Assembly: GCA_964607755.1 (NCBI GenBank)
Contig: CAZSMC010000127.1
Coordinates: forward strand, 1-7,926
Direction of reading: 5' to 3'
From: CAZSMC01 sp964607755
Lineage (GTDB): Bacteria > Zhuqueibacterota > Zhuqueibacteria > Residuimicrobiales > Krinioviventaceae
Length of the DNA stretch: 7,926 bases
Under the pieces are notes generated by a model. That model was given only the letters and a program-made list of their open reading frames with translations. It did not search any database and was not told the DNA's origin. The position numbers and the translations under genes were made by a program. This document shows, in pieces, positions 1 to 5,703 of the stretch (its first letter is position 1; every line of letters starts with the position of its first letter).

Positions 1-9
1 TAAGCCTTT

Positions 10-17
10 CCTCCTTT
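10..17 (-). promoter_or_regulatory. Strong Shine-Dalgarno for a gene beyond the left edge
   Basis: AAAGGAGG lies 9 nt from the window edge on the minus strand, with A/G-rich spacing, so a start codon should fall just outside the window. It shows that the gene series continues leftward. What the next gene is cannot be seen; an Rnf- or other ferredoxin-linked gene would fit rseC and ferredoxin upstream (inference). Confidence 0.6.
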
Positions 18-38
18 GTTTTGGGTTTTGTTTATCTT

Positions 39-58
39 CCATCCCCTGCCAGGGATGG
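39..58. other. Short inverted repeat (hairpin) in 3' gap
   Basis: CCATCCC and GGGATGG (39-45 and 52-58) form a perfect 7-bp stem around a 6-nt loop, about 25 nt beyond the ferredoxin tail. No T-rich tract follows on either strand, so an intrinsic terminator is unlikely. It may be an RNA-stability hairpin before the next gene. The remainder of 1-83 holds no gene. Confidence 0.4.
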
Positions 59-83
59 TTCATTCATCTTCATCCGCAATATT

Positions 84-131
84 TTATTTGCCAAGGGAGA
101 CGATATTCACCTCCATAAGCTTCAGATCATA
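84..131 (-). other. Likely out-of-frame C-terminal tail of the ferredoxin
   Basis: Immediately after the ferredoxin stop (127-129) the +1 frame reads YDLKLMEVNIVSLGK and then TAA (84-86). Skipping one A in the AAAA at 132-135 makes the protein continue ...VVVSEYKYDLKLMEVNIVSLGK, which extends the last predicted strand of the domain in a natural way. It could be an A-run indel, error or mutation. The alternative is that the tail is a chance open frame and the true end is at 127. Confidence 0.45.
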
Positions 132-771
132 TTTTATATTCAGAAACCACCACCAGATTGTTCCTCTCAATCAATTCGCGCAATTCCTTAATAAACTCCA
201 ACACGTTCTTCTGCCGGGTGGAGACCACATCGAATTCCATGAAAGAGGGGGTTTTCACCCGCGCCCCCTGCACCGTAGGCACGGTCAGTTTTAGGTTGAC
301 CACATCGAAGGGCTTGCCATCCAGCAGATTCCACAATTGCACCAGGAATTGCTTTTCGCCGAATTCCCCGGCAATTTGCAGACGCATCCGGCTGGTGGTT
401 TCGTTCAGCTCTTGCTCCACCGCTGTTCGGGCTTTGATGAGCTCTTCCTTTTTGAGTTTGGCTTTGGCTTTTTCTCGAACCACTTTTAGAATTTTATGTT
501 CGCGTTCGATCTTCTGGATTAAATCTTTTCCCGGGAAAGTGATGGCTTCCACCGGACACACTGTTGCGCAGGTAGAGCACCCCACCATACAGTTGAATTT
601 GCGTTCCACAGTCGCCTTTCTGGCGGCCTCATCAAAGCCAAAGACCTCCCGTCCGCAGGAAATGTAACATAATCCGCATCCGATACAGGTCTCTTCATTG
701 ATGGTGGGAGACCAGGGAATTTCCCGGCGCTGTATTCCGTGCCATTCGGTTTTACTTAAATCTTTTGGCAT
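127..771 (-). CDS. 2[4Fe-4S] ferredoxin with C-terminal ACT/NIL-like domain
   Basis: With the start at 771 the protein has 214 residues (218 if ATG 783 is used). The N-terminal part carries CIGCGLCYISC (Cys29, 32, 35, 39) and CMVGCSTCATVCP (Cys61, 65, 68, 72), the second with C-x3-C-x2-C spacing. It shares GI-x-R-(R/E)-EIPW-x-PTI-(N/D)-EE with the short ferredoxin at 6018-6293. A charged helix (about 85-125, rich in Lys and Glu) joins it to a C-terminal domain with an apparent beta-alpha-beta-beta-alpha-beta order: RLQIAGEF, a helix (FLVQLWNLL), VVNLKLTV, FMEFDVVS, a helix (LEFIKELRELI) and LVVVSEY. That resembles ACT or NIL domains, which bind amino acids or mediate pairing; this part is inferred. 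The frame ends early (see the tail at 84-131). The gene sits 10-20 nt after the RseC-like gene. Confidence 0.88.
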   Translation of the reverse strand: MPKDLSKTEWHGIQRREIPWSPTINEETCIGCGLCYISCGREVFGFDEAARKATVERKFNCMVGCSTCATVCPVEAITFPGKDLIQKIEREHKILKVVREKAKAKLKKEELIKARTAVEQELNETTSRMRLQIAGEFGEKQFLVQLWNLLDGKPFDVVNLKLTVPTVQGARVKTPSFMEFDVVSTRQKNVLEFIKELRELIERNNLVVVSEYKI

Positions 772-776
772 CATAT

Positions 777-781
777 CCTCC
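777..781 (-). promoter_or_regulatory. Shine-Dalgarno deciding the ferredoxin start
   Basis: GGAGG lies 5 nt before the ATG at 771 but only 2 nt before the ATG at 774, and overlaps the region after the upstream ATG at 783. This spacing favours 771 as the true start of the large ferredoxin. Confidence 0.65.
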
Positions 782-793
782 ATTTCTAAAATT

Positions 794-1285
794 TCATAAT
801 TGTTTATGCAAACCCGGATGTAATTCTTTTCGTTTCAGATCGCCGGGACGAAGAATCTGAATGATACGATATTGCGGGCGGTAGCGCCGGTCCAATTTGC
901 GAATGGCGATAATCGCAAGCAGAAGAAACAAAAACCCGCCGACGGTCATGGTCAGTTCAGAAGAGAGCGCCAGCCACTCTGCCACCAGCGCCCCAATGCC
1001 CAGTCCCAGGAAAAACAGGAAAAGCGCCGTTCCATAAATCCAAAATACCGCCTGGGTGAGCTGCCGGGCAGGCAATGCCAGCTTCACCCAATCGCCTGCA
1101 GCGGCATGAACCACATTTTCTGCCTCCACCTCCAAGGTCTCCGGCGTGGTGACGCCAAAATACATGGCGTTGTAGGGGCAGCCCGGATCGGCGCCGGAAC
1201 AGGTTAAGGCATGATCCACCCGCACCACCGTCTGATTGCCCTGCACGCGAATGACTCTTCCGGTTTTGACGTTTTCTTCCTGCAT
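794..1285 (-). CDS. rseC: RseC/MucC-like membrane protein
   Basis: This 163-residue protein has an N-terminal cytoplasmic part with a short strand-rich OB-like region (TGRVIRVQGNQTVVRV, residues 8-23) and a cysteine loop (LTCSGADPGCPYN, Cys29 and Cys36). Further strands follow (VKLALPARQL), then two membrane helices (about 79-101 and 108-129), then a basic tail (RKLDRRYRPQYRI). This is the architecture of RseC, which in gammaproteobacteria is tied to the sigma-E and SoxR-reducing systems and to Rnf-type genes. E. coli RseC has four cysteines in the loop; here only two remain, so an Fe-S cluster is less certain. It is followed by the large ferredoxin 10-20 nt later, as rseC commonly precedes Rnf-like ferredoxin genes in anaerobes. 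The family call is good; the regulatory role is unproven here. Confidence 0.84.
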   Translation of the reverse strand: MQEENVKTGRVIRVQGNQTVVRVDHALTCSGADPGCPYNAMYFGVTTPETLEVEAENVVHAAAGDWVKLALPARQLTQAVFWIYGTALFLFFLGLGIGALVAEWLALSSELTMTVGGFLFLLLAIIAIRKLDRRYRPQYRIIQILRPGDLKRKELHPGLHKQL

Positions 1286-1313
1286 GATCTATCTTCAACT
1301 TCCGCGCTTAAAT

Positions 1314-1520
1314 TTATGAGCGCCGTGAGCAGCAACTGCCGCCACTGGGAACAATATCCCCGGTTTTATGAATTAACACCATTCCGCCAAATAGCTGTCC
1401 CACATTGTCGCTGCCGCATTTGGGGCACTTTAAATCCAGACCATCTTCCTTCTGGCGGATGGAAGTGAAAATTTCAAATTTCTCTCCGCAATCCAGACAT
1501 TTGAATTCATACGTGGGCAT
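1314..1520 (-). CDS. FmdB-type zinc ribbon protein
   Basis: The 68-residue protein starts with MPTYEFKCLDCGEKFE, the usual FmdB/CxxC_CxxC_SSSS opening, and has a second pair in DLKCPKCGSDNV. Together Cys8, 11, 32 and 35 should bind one zinc. The C-terminal part holds the family GGxxL-like segment and a Gly/Ser/Cys tail (SGGSCCSRRS, Cys63-64). FmdB-type proteins are called putative regulators because of an old link to formamidase/amidase operons; many are simply small zinc proteins of unknown role. A good RBS (AAAGGAAAG) precedes the start. It sits 13 nt after the CoA-binding protein gene and 28 nt before the RseC-like gene, so it is co-transcribed. The family call is firm. Confidence 0.9.
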   Translation of the reverse strand: MPTYEFKCLDCGEKFEIFTSIRQKEDGLDLKCPKCGSDNVGQLFGGMVLIHKTGDIVPSGGSCCSRRS

Positions 1521-1533
1521 AACTTTCCTTTAC

Positions 1534-1935
1534 CTATTTTATTTTTCCCATTTTTCGCAGGGTGCCAATGGGACACACATCGTAGAGCACCTGCTTGCCG
1601 GCGGCTTCACAGGTCTTCACCGCGGCCTCAGACCAGGAACCGGGCGGCATCCAGATCACCTCCGGGTCGTAAGCAAGGACCTGATCCAGCAGTTTCTCGG
1701 TGTTTTGTGGCGCCAACACCATCAAAACCACCTGGGGTTTTTCCGGCAGCGCATGGAGCCCCGGGTAGCAGGTGAGATCTTCGATGCTTTCATATTTAGG
1801 ATTAATGGGGTAAACTGTATATCCGGCATCCGACATAGTGAACAGCAGCTCGTAGCTGTATTTCAGCATATCCCGGGTGGCGCCCAACAAGGCATAACTG
1901 GTTTTCATTTGCAGGATTTCTTTAGCTCTATTCAT
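1534..1935 (-). CDS. CoA-binding (YccU-like) domain protein
   Basis: The 133-residue protein is a single Rossmann-type CoA_binding_2 domain. A first strand and turn YALLGATRD (residues 14-22) is followed by a helix, then YTVYPINPKYESIEDLTCYP (39-58), where YPINP is the family hallmark. VVLMVLAP (69-76) comes next, then VIWMPPGSWSEAAVKTCEAA (93-112), and the terminal VLYDVCPIGTL (117-126) with the family D-x-C-P motif. Proteins of this family bind CoA or a related nucleotide but have no assigned reaction. The start at 1935 has only a weak RBS (GAGATGAGAAA); Met10 is an alternative. FmdB-like and DUF169 neighbours are close on both sides. The family is sure and the role is unknown. Confidence 0.88.
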   Translation of the reverse strand: MNRAKEILQMKTSYALLGATRDMLKYSYELLFTMSDAGYTVYPINPKYESIEDLTCYPGLHALPEKPQVVLMVLAPQNTEKLLDQVLAYDPEVIWMPPGSWSEAAVKTCEAAGKQVLYDVCPIGTLRKMGKIK

Positions 1936-1958
1936 TTTCTCATCTCGTTACTTTACGC

Positions 1959-2735
1959 TTATTTAACACCCGTCAGGTGCTTTTTTCGATATTCTGCTGC
2001 CCAGGATGTCAGGGTATAATCCGGCATCTGTGGAAAACCGATATCGAATGGTATGGGGTAAGCGGCTACCTCGGCGGTTGCCTTCATCCCCTCCAATATT
2101 TCATCGTACAGGTGATAGGGAAATGCCACGGTGACCTCATCCTCCTGGGCCAGGGCGGTTTTGCGGTCGCCAAAGCAGGGCAGACCCAGGGCAATATCAT
2201 CGCTGACATAAGCTTGCGCGATGCTGTCGGCACAGAGGCTCCATTCGCCCCCGGTGGAAAATTCCACCCGTCCGCCGCGTTTATACAGATAGCCCTGAAT
2301 GACCCGCATCACCTGGGCGGTATTGCCGTACATGACCACAATATCCGGCTCAAAATTCAATTTTGACATCGGAGCGACCGCCACGGCTTTGAATTTGCCA
2401 TAAGGCATTTTTGCCACTTTGGTGGTAAATTCTTTTGACGCTTCTAAATCCGCATGCAGCATCTTGGCAATCTCGCCATTTTTCATATTGTCCGGTTCGG
2501 GAATGAGTCCCATGGTTACACCACCAACAATGCACGCCATGTCCTCAGCCGTGAAATACATCGGCCGACCATAATATCTGACAATCGCCGTAATTTGGCA
2601 GGTATTCATGGGGTGTCTTGGCCGCATCGTACCCTGTGGCCGTTCATTGGTATTATCGTAAAATTTGACTCCAAAAGGATAGGTTTTCGGCCGCAACATG
2701 GCCGAAAGTTCGCAACACACTTCAGTTTTAAGCAT
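1959..2735 (-). CDS. DUF169 family protein
   Basis: This 258-residue protein has the marks of the DUF169 family: an early PFGVKF strand (residues 20-25), the conserved Cys46 in NTCQ, a glycine-rich IVGGVTMGL region (69-77), APMSKLNFEPDIVVMYGN (121-138) in the middle, and the most typical block LGLPCFGDRKTALAQEDE (183-200, Cys187). The usual length is about 230-260 residues, so it looks complete. The family is widespread in anaerobic bacteria and methanogens, and its biochemical role is not settled. The six cysteines (7, 8, 46, 68, 168, 187) are consistent with a thiol, metal or Fe-S link, but no cluster motif is present. AGGAG precedes the start by about 10 nt. The CoA-binding protein gene follows 23 nt downstream, so the two may work together (inference). 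Confidence 0.85.
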   Translation of the reverse strand: MLKTEVCCELSAMLRPKTYPFGVKFYDNTNERPQGTMRPRHPMNTCQITAIVRYYGRPMYFTAEDMACIVGGVTMGLIPEPDNMKNGEIAKMLHADLEASKEFTTKVAKMPYGKFKAVAVAPMSKLNFEPDIVVMYGNTAQVMRVIQGYLYKRGGRVEFSTGGEWSLCADSIAQAYVSDDIALGLPCFGDRKTALAQEDEVTVAFPYHLYDEILEGMKATAEVAAYPIPFDIGFPQMPDYTLTSWAAEYRKKHLTGVK

Positions 2736-2759
2736 GATCCAAAATCTCCTGTGTTTAAA

Positions 2760-2900
2760 TTAGTCTTTAAAATCGTTCACCTTTTTCCATGCAGTTAAAA
2801 ACTTAGCAAATGCCGGCATACCGGCGACCGGGTCCAATATTTTGATGCATTCTTTTTTGAAAGATTCAAGATAATCTTCCGGTTTTCTCGATGTGCTCAT
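2760..2900 (-). CDS. 46-residue small hypothetical protein
   Basis: An ATG at 2900 opens 46 codons to a TAA at 2760-2762. The peptide begins MSTSRKPEDYLESFKKECIK and ends AFAKFLTAWKKVNDFKD. It is rich in Lys, Phe and acidic residues, looks mainly helical, and has one Cys (residue 18). An AGAGACGAG stretch just upstream is a weak RBS. It begins inside the methyltransferase tail and ends 25 nt before the DUF169 gene, filling what would otherwise be a 130-nt gap in a tight operon. This and the sensible composition are the reasons to call it a gene. No family is recognised. It might be an accessory subunit of the methyltransferase or of the DUF169 protein (inference). Confidence 0.62.
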   Translation of the reverse strand: MSTSRKPEDYLESFKKECIKILDPVAGMPAFAKFLTAWKKVNDFKD

Positions 2901-3495
2901 ATCTCGTCTCTTTCTTTTTTTGAATGAACAACGTTATGAATTCCAGATCGTGACGTTGCCTTGCGGGCATCAAGTGGCGCATCAGATTTCCGACCACATC
3001 CACCCGGCAAGGATTTTCGTAGTGATTTTCACCGCCGCTCTCCACCACTGCCCGCACCGCGGCCAATCCTTTTTCGTTCAAATCAGCGATGGTAATCAAT
3101 CCCCACGGTCTGCAGACCCGCTGCATCTCCGTTATGACCGCGCCACAATCTGGCATGTGATGCATGGAATCGAAGGAAAATACAGCGTCAAATTGATTGT
3201 CGGGAAAAGGCAATTGAGTGGCGTCGGCAAATTCAAAACGGATTCGCTCGAAGACGTCATGCCCTTCGTCGCGAGCACGTTCTTTGGCTTGTTGCAGGGC
3301 TTCCCGGTCGATATCTACCGTAGTTACCCGGAACCCGGCTTTTGCCAGCACAATCGCCATCCAGCCGGAGCCGGTGCCAATATCGAGCACATTTTTGCCG
3401 GGAAGTGGTCCGGCCAGTTGTAAACACTGTTCGCGGACAGCAACCGTGTCAAAACCGTATTCTTCCTTTAATATTTTCATGTTTTCACTAATCAT
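2866..3495 (-). CDS. Class I SAM-dependent methyltransferase
   Basis: The 209-residue protein shows the Rossmann-type SAM site: motif I VLDIGTGSGW (residues 36-45), the acidic ribose-binding residue in TTVDID (Asp61), FADATQLPFPD (Asp91) before the adenine-binding region, and motif IV FSFDSMHHMPD (residues 107-116). It belongs to the Methyltransf_11/25 type. The substrate cannot be told; the C-terminal part (about 140-190) is not recognised. Three cysteines in the second half (117, 128, 163) are not in an arrangement that suggests arsenite methylation. The tail (KKKETRYEHIEKTGRLS) overlaps the next small gene in another frame. A run of seven A (complement of 2915-2921) precedes this tail; one more A would end the protein as ...QKKERDEI with an ATGA junction. 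The function call is firm at family level only. Confidence 0.88.
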   Translation of the reverse strand: MISENMKILKEEYGFDTVAVREQCLQLAGPLPGKNVLDIGTGSGWMAIVLAKAGFRVTTVDIDREALQQAKERARDEGHDVFERIRFEFADATQLPFPDNQFDAVFSFDSMHHMPDCGAVITEMQRVCRPWGLITIADLNEKGLAAVRAVVESGGENHYENPCRVDVVGNLMRHLMPARQRHDLEFITLFIQKKKETRYEHIEKTGRLS

Positions 3496-3504
3496 AATTT
3501 TACT

Positions 3505-3567
3505 CCGCTACAGATTTCCGGAGCGCACAGAGTGTTTTTTTTCTGTGTTCTCCGTGCCTCTGTGGCG
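3505..3567. repeat. Imperfect palindromic repeat downstream of sufB
   Basis: Between the sufB stop and the methyltransferase start lie two arms: 3506-3532 (cgctacagatttccggagcg and on) and about 3541-3567 (ctgtgttctccgtgcctctg and on, ending tggcg). They are imperfect reverse complements around a T-rich loop. The right arm is the cleaner copy of the common 'ccacagaggcacggagaacacag' palindrome; the left arm is degenerate. It is related to the element at 5291-5360, so the two elements bracket sufCB. It could fold in RNA and act as a message-stability or partial termination hairpin. No gene is seen in it. Confidence 0.75.
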
Positions 3568-3581
3568 CTTAAATTTATCCT

Positions 3582-4532
3582 CTAACGCAACAGTCCCATC
3601 ACGATCACATCCACCGCCTCTTGTTCCGACAGTCCGCGCGCCATCAAGGTTTCTACCTGGCGTTTGTCCACGCTGCCAATGGCGGCTTCGTGGGTCAGCT
3701 TGGCGGTTTCGTCCACCACCTGTAGCTTGGGTACCGCCGAAGCCAGCGCCTTTTTGCCCTGTACGATTTCCATGCAGTCGATATGTCCCCTTGAGTGGGC
3801 GCCTTTTCCAATGACCTCGCCCAGAACTTCTGCCCGCGCTTTTTCGGACAGCACAATACGGCTTTTGGCCAGACCCTTCGACTCGGCACCGTTCAGGTAA
3901 ATGGATTCTTTAACTTGAATATCATCCTGGCGCTTGCCATAAATTTTGGCATACATTTCGGCTACGGCCTGTTCGCCCAGATAGGCTTCGTAGTCCAGAT
4001 TAATCACGCCGGTGGCGCCTTTGATCAGGCGAAAGGTGCTGATGTATCGACCGCCGCGATCGACCTCGATTTTCATTTTCGGCAACACTTCCACCCCGCC
4101 TTTGGCGCCATGGTAGTGGGTTTCGCCGTATTCCATTTTGGCATTTTTGCCGATCTTGACCGTGCCTTCCATAATGTGCTGCACTTTTACCGCGTTGGGA
4201 AACGAGCAGTGCGCCAAAAAGGTGGCGCTGGCATTATCCTCGATAATAAACTCGGCGATAATGCGCTGCACCCCTTCCGCCGGAATCACGCCAAAGCACA
4301 GGTGCACCGGATTGTCAATAGTGGTATTTTCCTTTACCGTTATTTTTGCCTGCACGCCGTCCGGCAGCGATGTGCCCTCGATGTTCAAGCCAGGAATCTC
4401 ATTTTTGCCCAGCAACTGATTGCCGCTGACCAGCATCAATCCATTTTGGTTGTTCTGCAAATCACCGGGATTACCGCCGCTGGCCTGGTAGGCTTTGGCA
4501 AGCAGTTCAAATTCACTGGTATAATCAACCAT
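3582..4532 (-). CDS. sufB: SufB/SmsB-like Fe-S cluster scaffold
   Basis: This 316-residue SufBD-family protein is much shorter than E. coli SufB (about 500) or SufD (about 420). That size, and a single SufBD gene beside sufC, match the SMS 'minimal SUF-like' system (SmsCB) proposed as an ancestral form in anaerobes and archaea. The middle (about residues 60-230) is a string of beta-helix-type repeats with charged and hydrophobic alternation. The C-terminal core holds the residues expected for cluster building: Cys253 (HIDCMEI), at the place of the SufB scaffold Cys, and His281-Glu282 (THEAAIG), at the place of the SufB His-Glu pair. The end (ARGLSEQEAVDVIVMGLL) is the usual SufC-contact region. 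No sufS, sufU or sufE lies in the window, so sulfur supply is not seen here. Family placement is secure; SMS assignment is likely. Confidence 0.91.
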   Translation of the reverse strand: MVDYTSEFELLAKAYQASGGNPGDLQNNQNGLMLVSGNQLLGKNEIPGLNIEGTSLPDGVQAKITVKENTTIDNPVHLCFGVIPAEGVQRIIAEFIIEDNASATFLAHCSFPNAVKVQHIMEGTVKIGKNAKMEYGETHYHGAKGGVEVLPKMKIEVDRGGRYISTFRLIKGATGVINLDYEAYLGEQAVAEMYAKIYGKRQDDIQVKESIYLNGAESKGLAKSRIVLSEKARAEVLGEVIGKGAHSRGHIDCMEIVQGKKALASAVPKLQVVDETAKLTHEAAIGSVDKRQVETLMARGLSEQEAVDVIVMGLLR

Positions 4533-5262
4533 TATCGATCACCTCCTCCTGTGGTTTATTGACGTGCACACACGGTTGGCAATGGTTGCGAAAGAAGCGG
4601 GCGATCTCTTCCGGACTGCCGGTTTTCAGCAGTTGCCCGCCGCACAATACCGAGGTGCGATCTGCCATCTCTGCCACTTCTTCCTGATGAGTAATCAGTA
4701 AAATAGTTGAACCTTGTTGCACCAGGGTGCGAATGACTTGTTTGATAAAATCAATAGACAGGGCATCGATGCCGGAATCCGGTTCGTCTAAAATCGCCAG
4801 TTTCGGCTGCATGGCTAACACCGCCGCCAGCTCGATACGTTTGCGTTCGCCGCCACTGAGCGTTTCATCCACCTGGCGATCCAGATAGTTTTCCGGTTCC
4901 AGTCCCACTCTTTGCAGACATTCCTCGATTGGCAGACTGTTTTTATTGGCTCTTTTGCTTATTCCGAGATATTCGCGCACCGTCAGCCCTTCAAAGCGAG
5001 CCGGTTCCTGCCAGGCTAAGGTGATACCTGATTTCGCCCGCTCGCTGACGGATTTTTTGGTCATGTCCTTGCCGTTCCATACGATTTTACCAGAAGATAA
5101 GCGGTATTCCGCCAATCCCAGAATGGCGTAAGCCATGGTGGACTTGCCGGTGCCGTTGCGTCCCAACAGGCTATGAATTTCCCCCTGACGGAACGTCACA
5201 TTTATCTCTTGGAGAATCGGATGACTGTTTTTCCGAAGCGTTAAATTTTTAATTTCCAGCAT
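4525..5262 (-). CDS. sufC: SufC/SmsC-like Fe-S assembly ABC ATPase
   Basis: This 245-residue ATPase has all ABC motifs: Walker A GRNGTGKST (residues 34-42), Q-loop LAWQEP (Gln85), signature LSGGERKR (135-142), Walker B LAILDEPDSGID (155-166) and the H-loop LLITHQ (His192). The DSG(I/L)D after the Walker B glutamate and the LSGGERKR sequence are typical of SufC rather than of membrane transporters, and no permease is nearby. In the family, ATP binding reshapes the SufB(D) scaffold during [4Fe-4S] assembly. The start at 5262 is chosen because AAAGGAAG (5268-5275) lies 5 nt upstream; a longer in-frame ATG at 5295 runs into the repeat. The C-terminus carries an added CxxC (residues 228-231, HCQPCVHV), which E. 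coli SufC does not have. It overlaps sufB by 8 nt. Confidence 0.93.
   Translation of the reverse strand: MLEIKNLTLRKNSHPILQEINVTFRQGEIHSLLGRNGTGKSTMAYAILGLAEYRLSSGKIVWNGKDMTKKSVSERAKSGITLAWQEPARFEGLTVREYLGISKRANKNSLPIEECLQRVGLEPENYLDRQVDETLSGGERKRIELAAVLAMQPKLAILDEPDSGIDALSIDFIKQVIRTLVQQGSTILLITHQEEVAEMADRTSVLCGGQLLKTGSPEEIARFFRNHCQPCVHVNKPQEEVIDNG
4541..4550 (-). promoter_or_regulatory. Strong Shine-Dalgarno for sufB inside sufC
   Basis: AGGAGGAGGT lies within the last codons of sufC, 8 nt before the sufB ATG at 4532. It fixes the sufB start and, with the 8-nt gene overlap, indicates translational coupling of ATPase and scaffold. The duplicated GGAGGAGG is unusually strong for this operon and may favour more scaffold than ATPase (inference). 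Confidence 0.8.
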
Positions 5263-5290
5263 GGTCACTTCCTTTAAGGGTCTATGATCT

Positions 5291-5360
5291 GCCACAGCGG
5301 CTCAGAGATCACAGAGATTTTTATCATTTTAATTCACTGTATCCTCTGGGGCTCTGTGGC
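5291..5360. repeat. Imperfect palindromic repeat upstream of sufC
   Basis: The gap between the glutaredoxin-like gene and sufC holds two arms that are imperfect reverse complements: 5291-5316 (gccacagcggctcagagatc and on) and 5335-5360 (ending gctctgtggc), around an A/T-rich loop. The sequence is of the 'gccacagag ... ctctgtggc' type, an intergenic palindrome that recurs in many bacterial genomes and is probably non-coding. A related copy lies at 3505-3567. Transcribed, it would fold as a long hairpin and might protect the sufCB message or mark an operon break. No T-tract follows, so it is not a standard terminator. The gap also contains A/T-rich stretches, but no convincing -35/-10 pair was found. 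Confidence 0.7.
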
Positions 5361-5394
5361 TCATTTTTTTGAAACGCAATGATACATCTTTAAA

Positions 5395-5703
5395 TCATTT
5401 CATTTTAGTATCGTTAAGCATTTTTAAAAACATCTGTTTTGTTTGTTCACGATTTTTGATCCGGCAGTTTTCCAGAATGTCGGCAGCAAAAATTTGCCGA
5501 TTTCCAACGATGATGCCCGGTGAACTTTTCAGGTTCCATTGCCGGGCTAATTCCTGCGCCTGTGGTTCTGTTTCCAGATGGAGCACCCGGAAGGGAATGT
5601 TTTCGTTTTCAAGGAAGCGGATCACGGCATCGCTTTTACGGCAACGCTGAGTACGCAAAATCAGCACTTTGGCTTCGTTCTGCATTCTGGAATGTTCGGT
5701 CAT
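5395..5703 (-). CDS. Glutaredoxin-like protein with C-x-x-S site
   Basis: The 102-residue protein has a thioredoxin/glutaredoxin fold: strand KVLILRT, redox site RCRKS (Cys21 to Ser24), helix SDAVIRFLENENI, strand PFRVLHLE, and the cis-Pro loop LKSSPGIIVGNRQI (Pro62). The second redox cysteine is replaced by serine, giving a CxxS site as in monothiol glutaredoxins, though without their CGFS sequence. A second cysteine, Cys80, lies in the C-terminal part (ILENCRIK). Monothiol glutaredoxins often bind or hand on Fe-S clusters, which would fit its place just before sufCB, but that role is an inference. The start has a fair RBS (CCGGAGAAAAGCC) and overlaps the upstream gene. An inner Met7 is an alternative start. 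A repeat-containing gap of about 130 nt follows before sufC. Confidence 0.8.
   Translation of the reverse strand: MTEHSRMQNEAKVLILRTQRCRKSDAVIRFLENENIPFRVLHLETEPQAQELARQWNLKSSPGIIVGNRQIFAADILENCRIKNREQTKQMFLKMLNDTKMK

Noticed and set aside
1959..1985. Small hairpin at the DUF169 end (CACC...GGTG) as terminator
   Set aside because: The stem is only 4 bp, lies mostly inside the coding end and has no T tract; the next gene is 23 nt away.
2866..3495. Arsenite methyltransferase (ArsM)
   Set aside because: The SAM motifs are general and the ArsM cysteine pattern and its typical NCVxN segment are absent; no arsenic genes are nearby.
3795..4562. A 255-codon open frame on the plus strand across sufB
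   Set aside because: It lies fully opposite the well-conserved sufB and has no recognisable motif; it is a mirror frame of a real gene. The same holds for the other plus-strand frames.
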